Positions 13,401 to 24,378 of a stretch of 64,000 bases of DNA are shown here, one piece after another (within the stretch, counting starts at the first letter, position 1; the number at the start of each line of letters is the position of its first letter). This DNA comes from Pezicula radicicola (Eukaryota > Ascomycota > Leotiomycetes > Helotiales > Dermateaceae): assembly GCA_003008705.1 (NCBI GenBank), contig PDUO01000008.1, forward strand, positions 868,001 to 932,000, given 5' to 3'. The position numbers and the translations under genes are program-made. The notes under the pieces were generated by a model. That model was not told where the DNA came from, ran no database searches, and was given only the letters and a program-made list of their open reading frames with translations.

Positions 13401-13859
13401 CTCTTCCTTTTAGCCGCCTTCCTATTCTTGAATGTCTCATACGCGTTGTTGCCCTCATCATCATCCGACCACTCAATCCTCACACCAGCTTTGCGCTTAC
13501 CCTTTCCTACGTCTCGCGTCCGTATGGCCGTGATCTCAATATCTGTCTGGCTGCCATTGCTTCCGCCATGTTCGTCATCATCTGAGAGTCGAATTTTCTC
13601 CCCAACGCTACTCTTCAGTTCCTTGGGCTTTGATAAGATCTCAACGTCGGAGTCGGTCGCGCTGTCCGAGGCGGTGGCACCAGTGATCTCTACTGACGAT
13701 TAGCTAGCATTCAATGCTTTTTATATGCAAGAGGCACCGGCTCTGAATGTATTCATCCGTCGTGGCAAGAGCTTTGCCTCGCCCATGCCGACGTGCAATA
13801 TCATCCTCATCTGATGTCAGCTCCTCCTCATAGCCTTCACCGCGCTTCATAAGCGACAT
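10419..13859 (-). CDS. SNF2-family ATPase, ERCC6L2-like
   Basis: This encodes a Snf2/Rad54-class DNA translocase. Supported exons: 13689 (or 13692)-12363, 12311-11804, 11744-11513 and 11464-10419, joined by short GT-AG introns with matching phases. Helicase motif I (GDDMGLGKT) lies at about 12928-12902, motif II (DECH) at 12574-12563, motif III LTGTAIQN follows, then FFLRRMK, and the C-terminal lobe carries STKAGG/VGLNIT and the motif VI region AQDRAYRIGQ. A C-terminal helical segment (about 10690-10560, FCTMAKTFGFENATEFALVVEGW) resembles the HEBO-type bundle of ERCC6L2, and the protein ends in an acidic tail. The likely role is nuclear DNA repair or transcription-linked chromatin remodelling. 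The 5' end is unresolved: the region 13859-13738 encodes a plausible acidic N-terminus (MSLMKRG, EEELTSDEDD) but its phase does not match the next exon. Confidence 0.85.
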
Positions 13860-14429
13860 ATCTGCGACGGCGGCGTACTGCTGTTTGATGAAGCGGGGTT
13901 GTCCGTCGCGAAAATCGCGTTTCCAACCCCGAATATTGGCGCCAGATCACGTTACCTGAAGTTCCGGGTGGCGAGTGCTATGCTAGGTATCCCGTCTAGC
14001 TCGTCAATGGAATCGAGGCGGTAAGTGGTAATATCCCGTCAACTATCCTGAAAACTACATCGCACTAGCGGACAAGCCACTGCAGCCACCTACTCTGCAC
14101 CTAATGTACTAATGTACTAGGTCCCTTGGTCCGCACGCTGCACGCCCCGGTACACGCGGGTCTAGAAAATATCAAAACATGTTTAGTTGCCACGTGTCGA
14201 TGTTGTACATAAATGGACGGACTGTGAGCTAGAACACTAGGGACACTAGAACACGAATGGGACGACGAAGCGCAAGAGGTTTCACCTGACTTGCCACGTT
14301 TACAGCCTTCTAGGCCTTATCGACTCGTTCGCGAAACGCCATAGAAGAGTCAAAGCAACGGGACGCTGACCGTAAGATCAAGATCAAACTCATGACCCTC
14401 AAGAACTCTTTTATTTCATAAAGTCCATC
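13860..14429. other. 5' region of the SNF2 gene and 3' region of the bZIP gene
   Basis: On the minus strand, 14023-13957 reads as an exon-like peptide (YRLDSIDELDGIPS, then LATRNF) ending at a donor GTAACG, and 13930-13860 reads KRDFRDGQPRF and onward. Both look like N-terminal coding sequence of the SNF2 gene. The first has an upstream in-frame TGA but no ATG, and the intervening segment has no phase-compatible acceptor. The rest of the interval shows nothing else. Confidence 0.45.
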
Positions 14430-16343
14430 TCATACACCCATGGGCCCTGCACCTGAACTAGCCCCTGGTTTTGCCTTGGTAAACTTGCAGACTGATTCCA
14501 ACTCCGGATATTTCCTTGCAAACGGCTCATCTAAACTCCAATTTGAAATTTGGCTAATGTGCCTCTCAAACTCGTCGCTAATCCTAATTTCACCCCCCTT
14601 TTCAAAACAAAAGCAATCAATTTCTCTCCAAGGCCAATTTAGATTGAGACTGCTAGTGTAAATGTGCTGAAACTCTTCTGTCCCGTACTTTGCTTGGTCG
14701 TTGATCACGGCGTCGCGTAATTTCCCCCAAGCAATGAGACTGGCCCATATCGGGTGCGGCGTTAGGAGTTGCGAAGTCCTTGGGATTTGCCAATCAAACA
14801 ATGCGTCAAATGTCATTTTCGAGGGATAGATCTGCCACTGAATGAAGTGATAAGTGCTGAATAGGGCGGCTGCTCGCTCAGGTAGACGTGGTAGTCCAGT
14901 CTTGATAAAGAGATCAGATAGAATTGATGACACTGGGTGAGAGGTTAAATGTTGCTGTTCGGGGTAAACGATCATGTTCATGCTCGGGTGATAGGGTCCT
15001 GTAATAAGTGCTCCAGTTACACCGCTGAGTGCCATGTTACGCTGCTGTTGGACAACTCCAAGTAAAATGTTCTCCAGCGGTTCCGTTGGCGGCGTGGTGC
15101 GGATGGGAATTTCCCACGCAGGTACAGGTGGTTGGTTGGAAAATGGTGTTGAGGTTATAGGTTGTGGTAATTGTAGTTGCTGTGCTGGTATAGATGCGCG
15201 TATTGCATTGCCAGATGGACTAGATCTCGATGAGCCAGTTGGTAGCCAGTTTCTATCTAGTGGAAAGGTGGGTTGGTTTAGATCTATGCACTGCAGAAGA
15301 TAGCACTTACCTGATTCTACATCAGCTAGGATTGGATCAACAGCTGAAGGGCCCAAAACGCCACCCATTGATGAGTCGACCATGTCACCAGTATCAAATT
15401 GAAAATTGTGTGGGCTGAAGGAACCTCTGCTTGAAGGTGGGTTTGACATAGAACCATATGGCGAAGTGTGTGGAGGCCATGAGTTGTCGGCTACAGATAA
15501 TGGAGAAGCGGATGCCGAACCATCTACGGCAGACATATATGTTGGATAAGAGGTGGGTGCGGCGAAGTGTGCCTGGCTTGTTACTCCTCTCCCACCTGTA
15601 GCTAGGCGCATCAGCAATGCTTTCGAGACAGACCTACAACCTGAAGATGCACTCAACGCTGAACAGTGGCTAAGGACATTCAAAAAACATCATAGCACAT
15701 CACAATCATTGTCATGAACTTCGAGGCCCCAGGTTAGGACTTCCCACAGTGGTGACTGCAGGTAGAGGGGGAAAGAAGAGTACTTACCTCTTGATGCAGA
15801 CTCAGGAGCAATGCTTGCTTGCGATAAGGTCCGGATCTCCTTCAGATCCTTTAATTCCTTCTCTAGTTCCGAGTTGCGTCGCCGCAGCTCATGAAGTTCG
15901 CCATCGTCTGGTTGGCCACCAGATAGTTCTTGGATTCTTCGTTCGAGTTGTTCAATATGATCCTTAGTTCTCTGTCGTATCAGCCGCTGGGCCTCACGAT
16001 CGTTCGCTCGTTTCCGGGCTAATTGTGCTTCTGAGAGAGTAGCAACACTGCGAGTACCAGCACGAGATGCTGTCATTGTCAGATACCCTTATTTCAAACT
16101 GGGTCAAGTTCAACGATGCACAGCAGAGAGCATCATATCAAGGCCAGCCATACCTCTGCGTTTTGGTCCACCTTTGTTGCCTCCTTTACCTGTAGCATCC
16201 AGCGTGGAGTGGCTGTCGCCGTCAGATTGCGAGTCGTTATTCCCATCTGACATATTCTGACCTAGCATGTCCGACATCCTCTGAAGATGCTCAATGGGCT
16301 CCGCTTTTCGCGCCAACGTCGTAGGCTTTTTCATATGTATCAT
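14430..16343 (-). CDS. bZIP transcription factor with DUF3425 C-terminal domain
   Basis: Four exons give 527 residues: 16343-16154, 16069-15788, 15595-15311 and 15256-14430 (1584 nt, all phases agree). The N-terminus is low-complexity and charged. The basic region (about residues 79-98, RKRANDREAQRLIRQRTK) is followed by a heptad leucine zipper (EQLERRIQEL and onward). A Ser/Pro/Gln-rich linker leads to a C-terminal DUF3425 region (about 320-510) with PHPIWASLIAWGKLRD and NWPWREIDCF. Fungal bZIP-DUF3425 proteins are nuclear regulators, often of stress or secondary metabolism; the target genes cannot be read from this window. The third intron (15310-15257) is 54 nt, in frame and stop-free, so an isoform 18 residues longer is possible. 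An alternative ATG at 16076 would lack the N-terminus. Two in-frame acceptors are possible for intron 2. Confidence 0.85.
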
Positions 16344-17796
16344 TTTTTTATTTTTTGGCTTTGAGCATGAAGGGCCACCCAAGTACTTTCCCGGGTACTT
16401 AGACTGGCCAAGTTTCGGCAGCGGGGCCGGGTCTTTAGGGTTCAAGCGTGTTTTCCGCTGGTAACTTCTTTGGGAACAGTCACATCGGCGTTTTTGAAGT
16501 TCGTTCAAAATATCAGATCGTGATCTCCTGTCCGGGATCTTTTGAGTTTGAAAGACTTTGTTTCGAAGGCGGATTCTTCTGTGCTTCTACCTTCTTCGCG
16601 GGGTCGGTGCGTTTTCCGCTGTCGCCGTACGAAGCAGCATGGAAGCTTTATAACCTTTCAACTTTACCTTCAATGTTAGTACAACTATCGGAGCTCAGAG
16701 TCCCGGTTAAGGTGTATGACTTCCACGTATTGTGTGCAAATTTACGCGCGAATCTCCGAAATAAACTTTCGGTCTAAGCTCGCTGGTACGGGAATACGTT
16801 GTAAACTATTTAACGGTGAAACTATGGCAAATGCTATCCTGGGGATTTGAGACAGGTTTCTAGAGCATCATAGTCTGCAGAAGGTGGGCGCTAACTCAAT
16901 ATCTGCAGAGATCGAGTAAGGGGAGGGACTGAGAGAGCGACCTCACTTACTCACTACCTGGTCGAGCTGATGTACCTGGACCACACACATCTTGACATGT
17001 GAGAATCGCGTACCCCCCCAACTTCCAAGATCATAGTAGTGCCTTCACCGTGTCTGTCCGAGTACGCTGAGCCTGACACCCTACATGCCCTCTGGCCTCG
17101 TAGTGGAAAGCTTAAATGCTACCGAAATTCAGGTAACAAGTGACAAGAGAAAGGAAGAACAGCGGTAAATGCAGACCAGGAGACCCTACAGAATGAAGCG
17201 CAGACCGTGCAGGTGGACTATTCAGTCCGCACTAAACATTATTATTCACCTTTAACCGAACGGCGGCAGTTAGCTTCGACTTCTTAGCGTACCTACAGCT
17301 CAACCCCTCCTGCCTCTTTCCCACGAGCAGGTGTGTTTTGATAATTGCCATGAAGGCCAAGGAATAATGCCATTCATGTAGCTTGAGCCCACCATCAGTC
17401 AGTCATGATTGGAAAATGCCTCACCAAAAACGGGGTTAAATTTTATCCAGACACCTGAGAACCTAGAATCTCCCCACGAACTCTTAGCTGTGCCATGGTA
17501 TTGTCAGGCATCCATCAGTAAGGTAGTGGATGGCTGGACTTCCTACTTCGTGGAATAAGGGTCTTGGCCTTTAGTTTACCCGTTAAAAATCACCAGTTGA
17601 AAATGGAAGATAAGGAGAACGATTGGCCATCCAAGACGATCGCAACTTTCTGGTGGGCTTGATATATCGGAAACTCGAGTGCCAATTGTAAAAACCAACG
17701 GTCATGTCCAAGACTTCCAGCCAGGTCTGAGTTGGTAGTTGTGGCATGAGCGCCGCAGTTTCGAAAGCCGTGAGGTTGTGCCCTACAGGCAAACCT
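16344..17796. other. Intergenic interval between bZIP and pseudouridine synthase genes
   Basis: This holds the promoter and 5' untranslated region of the bZIP gene (proximal to 16344) and the 3' side of the pseudouridine synthase gene. A frame on the minus strand stays open upstream of 16343 but has no ATG. No other gene is supported. Confidence 0.5.
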
Positions 17797-19230
17797 TCAC
17801 GCGATTTCAGGATTCTCGTCCTTCACCGCTGCAACCAATTCGTCCATCCCACCAACTTCTCGTGGTCCCTCAAAACCTGCAGGAGGCAGAGCCCACGTTG
17901 GCAAAGGGCTCACATAACTCCAAGCACCACCAGCATCTTCATACCTCAGGCTATGAAGCCATAAGGAGAGTTCTTGTTCCCCAGGGTCCGTATAAAGGGG
18001 CGTTTGACAAACATTGCAAAGCTCCCCTGACATCTTTTCGGCTTTCTTCTTGTTATACTCATCGACCATTTCGTCGTGGTACGCTACTGCATCCGCAACC
18101 TCTGACTTTCCCATGCGAGAGAGACGAGTGATGATATCCTCATCAGTATCCTGGGTTGCATCTGCGTCGTTTGCTCCAAGTGATTGCCCCCATACACGCT
18201 GATTGCAATAGATGGGGTCATTTCCAATCGGATGGCCCAAGAATTGAAGATGTACTCGAAGTTGGTGAGTCCTTCCGGTGACTGGAAGACACCTGACAAT
18301 CGAATAGCCTTCTTTCTTCATCCACGGTCTTGCCTCCAATGCCACTTGCTCGGCTAATAGCTCATTAGGAGAAACAACTGGCTTCTCCGTAGGTGGATAA
18401 TAGGCAAGCTTCTTGAAAACTGTACGAGCAGCCTTGCCATTGGCGCGCACACGGTTGAGACCGAGTTTGGGCGATATCTGTAAGATGGGCATATCACAGA
18501 CCACCTCCCCGTCTGGAAACTCCCCTTTGACTCGTGCAATATATTCCTTTCTTACTGTCCTTCCTTGTATTTGTAGACTCAGCTTTTCTGCAGCTTTTGG
18601 ATGCTTACCAATGAACATTACACCACTGGTGAGTCTATCCAATCTATTGCAAGGTAGCGGGTTCCACTGGTGGCCACGTTCAGCTCGCATAATCTCCACC
18701 ACAGAATTATAATTGTAGCGCCCTGCGGGATGAACGGGGATTCCAGAGGGTTTGTTGATAACGATCATGTCCTCGTCTTCGTGCAGTACTCCTATTGGAA
18801 GTGCAGAGACAGGAGGTTCGTGTCGATGAAGCGTATGGGCTATGACATCTCCGTTCTTGATGATGTGGTCTGTTGGTACTGGCTTCCCATTCACAACGAT
18901 GACACCACGTTCTACAGCATCTTTCTGTGATAGTAATCAGTATGTGAATACAAAACATTTATGGGCCACACTTACGTAGTACTCTATAGGTCGGTCTCGA
19001 AACTCGCTCTCATAGATCTCCAGCAGTCCTCGTCCCCGCCACCTCTCTTTGCAAAAAGTAGTATACGTGAAGTGGTATGGCGCTACGCGACGTAGACCAT
19101 TCTCGAGGAAATAGGGTCGTGGCCAAGGGTCTGAGGGAGTGACTACTGTTGCAGGAGGCTCTTGGAAAGCTTCTTTATCCTCTCGCGGCGGTTCTGGGAC
19201 AGCAACAAGTGCCATTGTGGCCTTGGTCAT
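17797..19230 (-). CDS. tRNA pseudouridine-32 synthase, Pus9/RluA type
   Basis: Two exons, 19230-18976 and 18924-17797 (1383 nt, 460 residues), are joined across a 51-nt intron. An S4-like N-terminal portion (EYYKDAVERGVIVVNGKPV) precedes the RluA catalytic domain. The signature NRLDRLTSG carries the catalytic Asp (about residue 181), and the family motif GRTHQLRVHLQFLGHPIGNDP follows. The C-terminal extension has a CNVC motif and ends in a Glu/Asp-rich tail. The protein lacks the deaminase domain of Rib2, so it fits the Pus9/Pus8-like enzymes that make pseudouridine 32 in tRNA; I cannot tell cytoplasmic from mitochondrial form. ATG 19230 is chosen because no ATG lies further upstream in frame; an ATG at 19215 is also possible. 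Confidence 0.9.
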
Positions 19231-19712
19231 TCGAGCCCGCCGGGCAAGAAGAGCCAGAATTCGCGGTGAAGGCGCCACGAGTGTAGCGGTGTAACGGTGT
19301 AACGGCGCGGAGAATTGTGGTGGTTTTCTCCTTTTCGAAAGATGGGTTAGGGTCAGGGTCGAATTCAAAGTGGGCTCATTAATTTTTTGGAGCCATCCGG
19401 TTTATTTTTCTCCAGAAAGGGAAAGCGGTGTGGCAGAAATCAGCCGCATTCTTGCTGGGGCCCCGGGTAAGCGCGTCATTCCCTCTTTTTGGACCTCGGC
19501 CACTTGGGAGTCAAGGACAAACCCCAGAATTCGTACGAAAGTACCTACCAATCTAACCAACGCAACTATTGTGTGTGGGTATATCCTCAATTTAGATCCT
19601 TACCACTTCTACTGGTTGCATCACGCGACTAGAGATCCGGATCCTAGGCCCCAAAAGTCCCACTCGACGAATATACACGACCCGCCGACGTCATCAACTG
19701 ACTGCTTTCGAA
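19231..19712. promoter_or_regulatory. Divergent promoter region, pseudouridine synthase / thioesterase
   Basis: The 482 bp between the two start codons must serve both the minus-strand synthase and the plus-strand thioesterase. No coding frame is supported. No specific binding site is claimed. Confidence 0.5.
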
Positions 19713-20435
19713 ATGTCTTATGGAGAGTTGAAGAAAAGAACAAGAAGCGACTACAAATATCTACTTGAATACCGGACACGATGGTACTTCAGATTCCCCC
19801 TTCGTCTTGATTGTGGTGCTAAAATCAAATCGACAACAGGTCCGATAATGATATGTATGAGTACGTCAGAATTTCCTATCTATAGCAAACGCTAGGGTAT
19901 GGGGTTTGTGAGGCACATCTTAGTTCTTAAGATGTGTCAACAGCTTTAGGGAACCTTCTTGAGAGCCGAACAATACTTACGGTGCTGTTTTCGTAGCCAC
20001 ATGAATAATAGTATCTATAACTTCCTGTAAGTCAGCTGAACCTTTAGCTTAATGCTCTGGGCACCCTACTTTCTTTACTCTAACTGATGTATTAGGTACG
20101 ATTCGGTCGTCAATGCATACTTGATCGAGCATTGTGGGCTAAACCCACCGTCCTCCAAACAATATGGCCTAATTGTACACTCCCATAGCGACTTCTTCGG
20201 CTCCATAGCCTTTCCCGCAGTCGCTGAGCTCGCTCTTCGTGTCAACAAGCTAGGGAAGAGCAGTGTTACCTATGAGATAGCTCTTTTTGAACGTGGTCAA
20301 GAGGATGTTAAATCAGTGGGTGAGCTCATTCACGTCTTTGTCGACAGAGCGACGGGACGACCCGCTGCAAATGGGATGAACGACAGATTGAAGGAGGGTC
20401 TCGAGAAGATCTCGGTTCAGAAATCCAAACTTTGA
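19713..20435 (+). CDS. Hotdog-fold (4HBT-like) acyl-CoA thioesterase
   Basis: Four exons fit: 19713-19783, 19840-19860, 19997-20026 and 20096-20435 (462 nt, 153 residues). Two are very small (21 and 30 nt). The spliced product contains the hotdog signature YRTRWSDNDMYDHMNNS, in which the Asp after W-S and the His-x-Asn-Asn segment are the usual active-site and helix residues. The segments VVNAYLIEHCG and VHSHSDFFG, and the strand pair LGKSSVTYEIALFER, also match the 4-hydroxybenzoyl-CoA-thioesterase-like family. The likely reaction is hydrolysis of a thioester; the acyl group is unknown. The length is normal for a single hotdog domain. The protein has no obvious signal peptide and may be cytosolic or mitochondrial. 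Confidence 0.85.
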
Positions 20436-20696
20436 TATACCTTACTCTCAGTCACATAGGCTTTCTGTCCTCTGTTTGTCGGATTACCTGACTAGGCAAC
20501 ACGTCCCACGTGATCATCAACAATATCAATATACCTATTGTCTGCTCTTCGGCCATAAAAGAGTATCCGGGACCAAGAATTTGAGAAGTTGCTTCCTTCC
20601 GCTCATTTGAGGGCATTCATACAGTAGGTAGACAAAATGACCTCATGAGCGGTAGGGTTCTACAGTTGCCGATCCTCTAAGCGACCAATCAATTGT
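20436..20696. other. Short intergenic interval
   Basis: 3' region of the thioesterase gene. No gene or repeat seen. Confidence 0.5.
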
Positions 20697-21065
20697 TCAC
20701 TTCACCAACTTCGTAACTCGTACTGTACTCGTAAGTAAAGCCGGCCATTCTTGCCCAGTAATTGCCCAGTAATTGTTGTGTAACCCCGCAATCTCTACCC
20801 CACCCTCAGTAGGTGAAGCCTCAATTGTCCTATGCTGTGATGGGAGTGCATTGATTTCACTGGCTGGGTAAATATCATAATGCTGTTGGGGCACGAACAC
20901 TCTTTTCCCATATATTATATCTCCGAGACTCCGCACATGTAGTGTCCTAATCGGTTCTCCAACGTTCTCGAAGTTACACCTTCCAGAGAATAAACATCGA
21001 ACGACAAACTCAATTAGCTTGTCCAGAACTTTTGGCAGTTCTGGGTTATTCCTTAGCTTATTCAG
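20697..21065 (-). pseudogene. Unidentified C-terminal gene fragment
   Basis: The minus strand reads a coding-like peptide that ends at a stop at 20697. It includes PIRTLHVRSLGDIIYGKRVF, then FVPQQHYDIYP, EINALPSQHRTIEASPTEGG and ITGQEWPALL. Its composition and ordered motifs look like the end of a real protein, but I cannot name the family. There is no ATG in frame, and any upstream exons would have to lie antisense inside the MFS transporter gene that starts at 21075, so a truncated remnant is the simplest reading. Confidence 0.4.
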
Positions 21066-21074
21066 TAATAAAAT

Positions 21075-22929
21075 ATGGCAGACCTCAAGGATGATGAACA
21101 CCAGAAGGACAGCGATATTCCACCCGTCCTTACCATTTCAAGCAGGTTCGAGGCGCCTGAATGGATCCGAAATTTGACTCCTGAGGACCGTCTCTCCGTG
21201 GAAGCAAAACTCAAGAGAAAGATTGACCTAAGACTGCTGCCGATGATAGTGATAATGTATATTATGAACTACCTTGATAGAGTTAGTGTTTTATATGAAT
21301 ACAGGCAACACAGATACTGACTTCTCCAGAACAACATCGCCGCTGCTCGGCTGGCAGGGATGGAGAAAGATTTAAAGCTTGTGGGAGTACAGTATCAGGT
21401 CTGTAGAGCTTGTGAGAATTATATTCTAATCATACATGCTGACTTTGGACCAGACGTCAGTCAGTATTCTCTTCGTCGGGTACGTCCTCATGCAAGTTCC
21501 ATCCAACCTGTATCTTAACAAAATCGGTAAACCGGCTATCTACTTGCCAACATGTATGATTGTTTGGGGGGTAATTTCAGCCGCGACAGCTGCAACTCAC
21601 AGTTTCGGTGGACTTGTTGCTATTCGGTTCATGCTTGGTTTTGTTGAGGCAGCTTACTTTGTGAGTTACCAGCAAACTTTTTGAACTGTCATCTAACCAT
21701 ATTCGAGCCTGGTTGTTTATATTACCTCTCATGCTGGTACACGCGTAAAGAACTTGGCCTCCGGACAGCAATCCTTTACTCTGGTGCATTGATGAGTGGT
21801 GCTTTCTCTGGTCTCATTGCGGCTGGTATCACAAAAAATATGAATGGTACGCGTGGCATGCTTGCATGGCGATGGCTCTTTATCATTGAAGGTGTCATAA
21901 CAATTGGAATCGCATTTGTGGCCTTCTTTGTCCTCCCCAACTTTCCTCGAACTACGTCCTGGTTAACTGAAGAGGAACGCCAGCTAGCCATTTGGCGTCT
22001 CGAGGAGGATATTGGCCAGGATGATTGGGTGGATAGCCAGCATCAGTCGTTCGTAGTAGGTTTAAAATTGGCATTCTCGGATATCAAGACCTATATCCTG
22101 ATGGTCTTGCTCTTCGGCATTGTGGCTTCTGGTTCAGTTACAAACTTTTTTCCGTCAGCAAACTGAGCCTTTCCCCTTGATCCTCTGCTGACAAGAGTAG
22201 GACGGTGGTGGCCACCTTGAAATACAACGATATCAATTCGCTTCTCCTAACGGTACCTCCATATGTACTAGGAACGATTACCGCATATGCCAATGCCTGG
22301 CACGCTGGTATGTACTCTCATAATCCCTAAGGATACGAGTGTCTTGCTAAATTTCTGCAGACAAGACAGGCGAGCGCTACTTCCACATCACCATTCCACT
22401 TTACTTTGCTATGTTCGCTTTTATTCTCGCCGCCGCCACAACAACGACAGCTCCCCGTTACCTCGCAATGATGTTTATGGTGCCAGGCGTGTATACCGGA
22501 TATGTATTACTGGCTTATTCTACCTCTAAATACAGCGGACTAACTTGCAACAGGTGGTGGCCCTGGCCTGGATTAGCAATTCGCTTCCCCGACCACCTGC
22601 AAAAAGAGCCGCTGCTCTGGCTTTTATAAATGCCATTTCGAATACATCGTCAATATACGCAAGCTATATGTATCCGAGTTCAGCTGGTAAGTGTCCGCGC
22701 TCACATGTTCAATTAGCATCAAGTGCTGATAAAACGACCAGGACCTAGATATGTAGTGGCTATGAGCGTCAATTGTGCCACATCGTTTGTAGCCATTCTA
22801 GCAGCGACATTGATGAGATTTATCCTCGTGCGCTTGAACAAGAAGCTTGAGCAAGGAATATTTGTTGAGGGTGCAATAAATACCGCAACCACAGAGGATG
22901 GAAAGAAAGGCTTCAGGTTCAAGGTGTAA
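21075..22929 (+). CDS. MFS transporter, anion:cation symporter (Dal5-like) family
   Basis: Eight exons give 499 residues: 21075-21281, 21330-21398, 21454-21660, 21708-22153, 22201-22307, 22361-22503, 22554-22686 and 22742-22929. The N-terminal cytosolic stretch leads into KIDLRLLPMIVIMYIMNYLDRNNIAAARL, the family's first helix, then IRFMLGFVEAAYFPGCLYYL, a hallmark of the ACS/Dal5 group (transporters of allantoate, nicotinate, pantothenate and other organic anions). Helices continue through LAWRWLFIIEGVITI and the C-terminal half (LTVPPYVLG, HITIPLYFAMFAF, NAISNTSSIYASY). The total length and about 12 membrane segments are typical. It should sit in the plasma membrane. The substrate cannot be assigned. 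All seven introns obey GT-AG and phases agree. Confidence 0.9.
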
Positions 22930-24378
22930 CGAAGGGGGCAGGTTGGGAATTTTTGGTGCAACTGGTCAGCCCTAATTCGGTGACTGATTTCAGACACGAA
23001 AATATTATTGAAGATTACACATTTCTCGGAGCTAAAACGTTGATTAATGTCTCAGGATTTCAGATGATACATGAAGGTGAGGCTGATTTTTATTCCATCA
23101 GGTCTCGGCGATTTGCGTTTTCAGCCGTCAGCCCATTCTTCTTTAGGATAACACATATCCATCCTCGATACTATCAGGGGCCAATAATATCCTAACTTCT
23201 GTTAAGCGCTTCTCTTTGCAAGGCGCTTATCTTGCCATCTTGCCACCTATCTTGCCACCTATCTCGCCACCTAGGTATGGAACTAGAGGGGACTGAAGAT
23301 ATACGAAAGTACACGTGATGTGGGGTACAAACTGACGGGAGTCGGTTATTGTGGTTAGACCTTACTCACAGACCTCTGGGGAACGGTAGAGGCCCAAGTT
23401 ACACAACAATCTCCCTCATGTCGTTCAAACAATTCCCATCCGGCTCGATGCTTTTGTTATACTAAGACCAGCAAATATTTGCACTTATATTTGTCACGAA
23501 GGTTGCTGTTTTATTTCAGCTGTCTTGTCTTTTTATTTTTCTCTTGTAATGAATAATGGGTAATGGACAGCGATATTATGATTAACGGGTACGGATACCC
23601 CGAAAATGGTGGAGTCTCCAATGCCCCAATGCCCCAATGCCCCATGTCGCCAACCCCCTTACTCCACATATGCGTGCGGCTCGCTGAAAAGGTCGGCCAT
23701 TTCTCGTTGGATCATACTTCTAGAATCCAAGCCACCAACACCACACTAGGTCTCTATGGTTATTGGGTGGAGAGGGTATTTGGCAAGCTTTACTGAAGAA
23801 GTTATGAAGCTTTTTATGGAGTCCCTGGATGCTTAACGAAGTACCGAGTAAGGGTTGTTGCGGGGTAGATCTGCAACCCCATGGCAAAGCAACAACTTGC
23901 GACAACGATTTCTGATTGTTGTAGTCGTGCCATTGGTCCAGACGTCTTTGAGATGCCGTAAAGTTGGTAGGACGAGAACCAGCACCTCATGCAATCACAA
24001 GATCTGGCGCAAACATCAGCTGTCAGATCATTCGGCCCTTTTGTGTAGTACCAGAGATGTGCCTATATGTCGGCCGTACAAAATTGTAGGAGGCGATCCT
24101 ACACCAAATATTTCTATTCCCTGCTGGGGCACGTATCAAGATGCAGATGCGCTTGGGCTGGGTCCAATAGATTGTCAGCTCTTTGGACATCTATTCCTTT
24201 AATGGCCCGACTTTAAAAGTCTATCGGTTTCGTTTTATGTGTCGAGCTTGTTCGCAGTTCTCACCTATATATTGCCCGACCCCACGGTGCTGGTTTCTCA
24301 TGCGGTATCTTGTCTCTTGTAAGATTACTACTTCATTCACAAACCTTGTAGAGACTGAGAAAAATCACCAACATCAAG
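22930..24378. other. Intergenic interval between two MFS transporter genes
   Basis: It contains a short tandem repeat at 23229-23276 and a small 'atgcccca' repeat near 23615-23645. No exon chain is supported. The distal part is the promoter of the sugar transporter. Confidence 0.5.
23229..23276. repeat. Short tandem repeat, about 15-bp unit
   Basis: Three to four imperfect copies of a unit containing 'atcttgccacct' lie head to tail. Copy differences are single bases. Confidence 0.8.

Noticed and set aside
16448..16777. Plus-strand 109-codon frame upstream of the bZIP gene
   Set aside because: No domain, no intron structure and it overlaps the bZIP promoter/5' region; chance frame more likely.
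23229..23276. CRISPR-like array
   Set aside because: Units are contiguous without spacers and the genome is eukaryotic; it is a plain tandem repeat.
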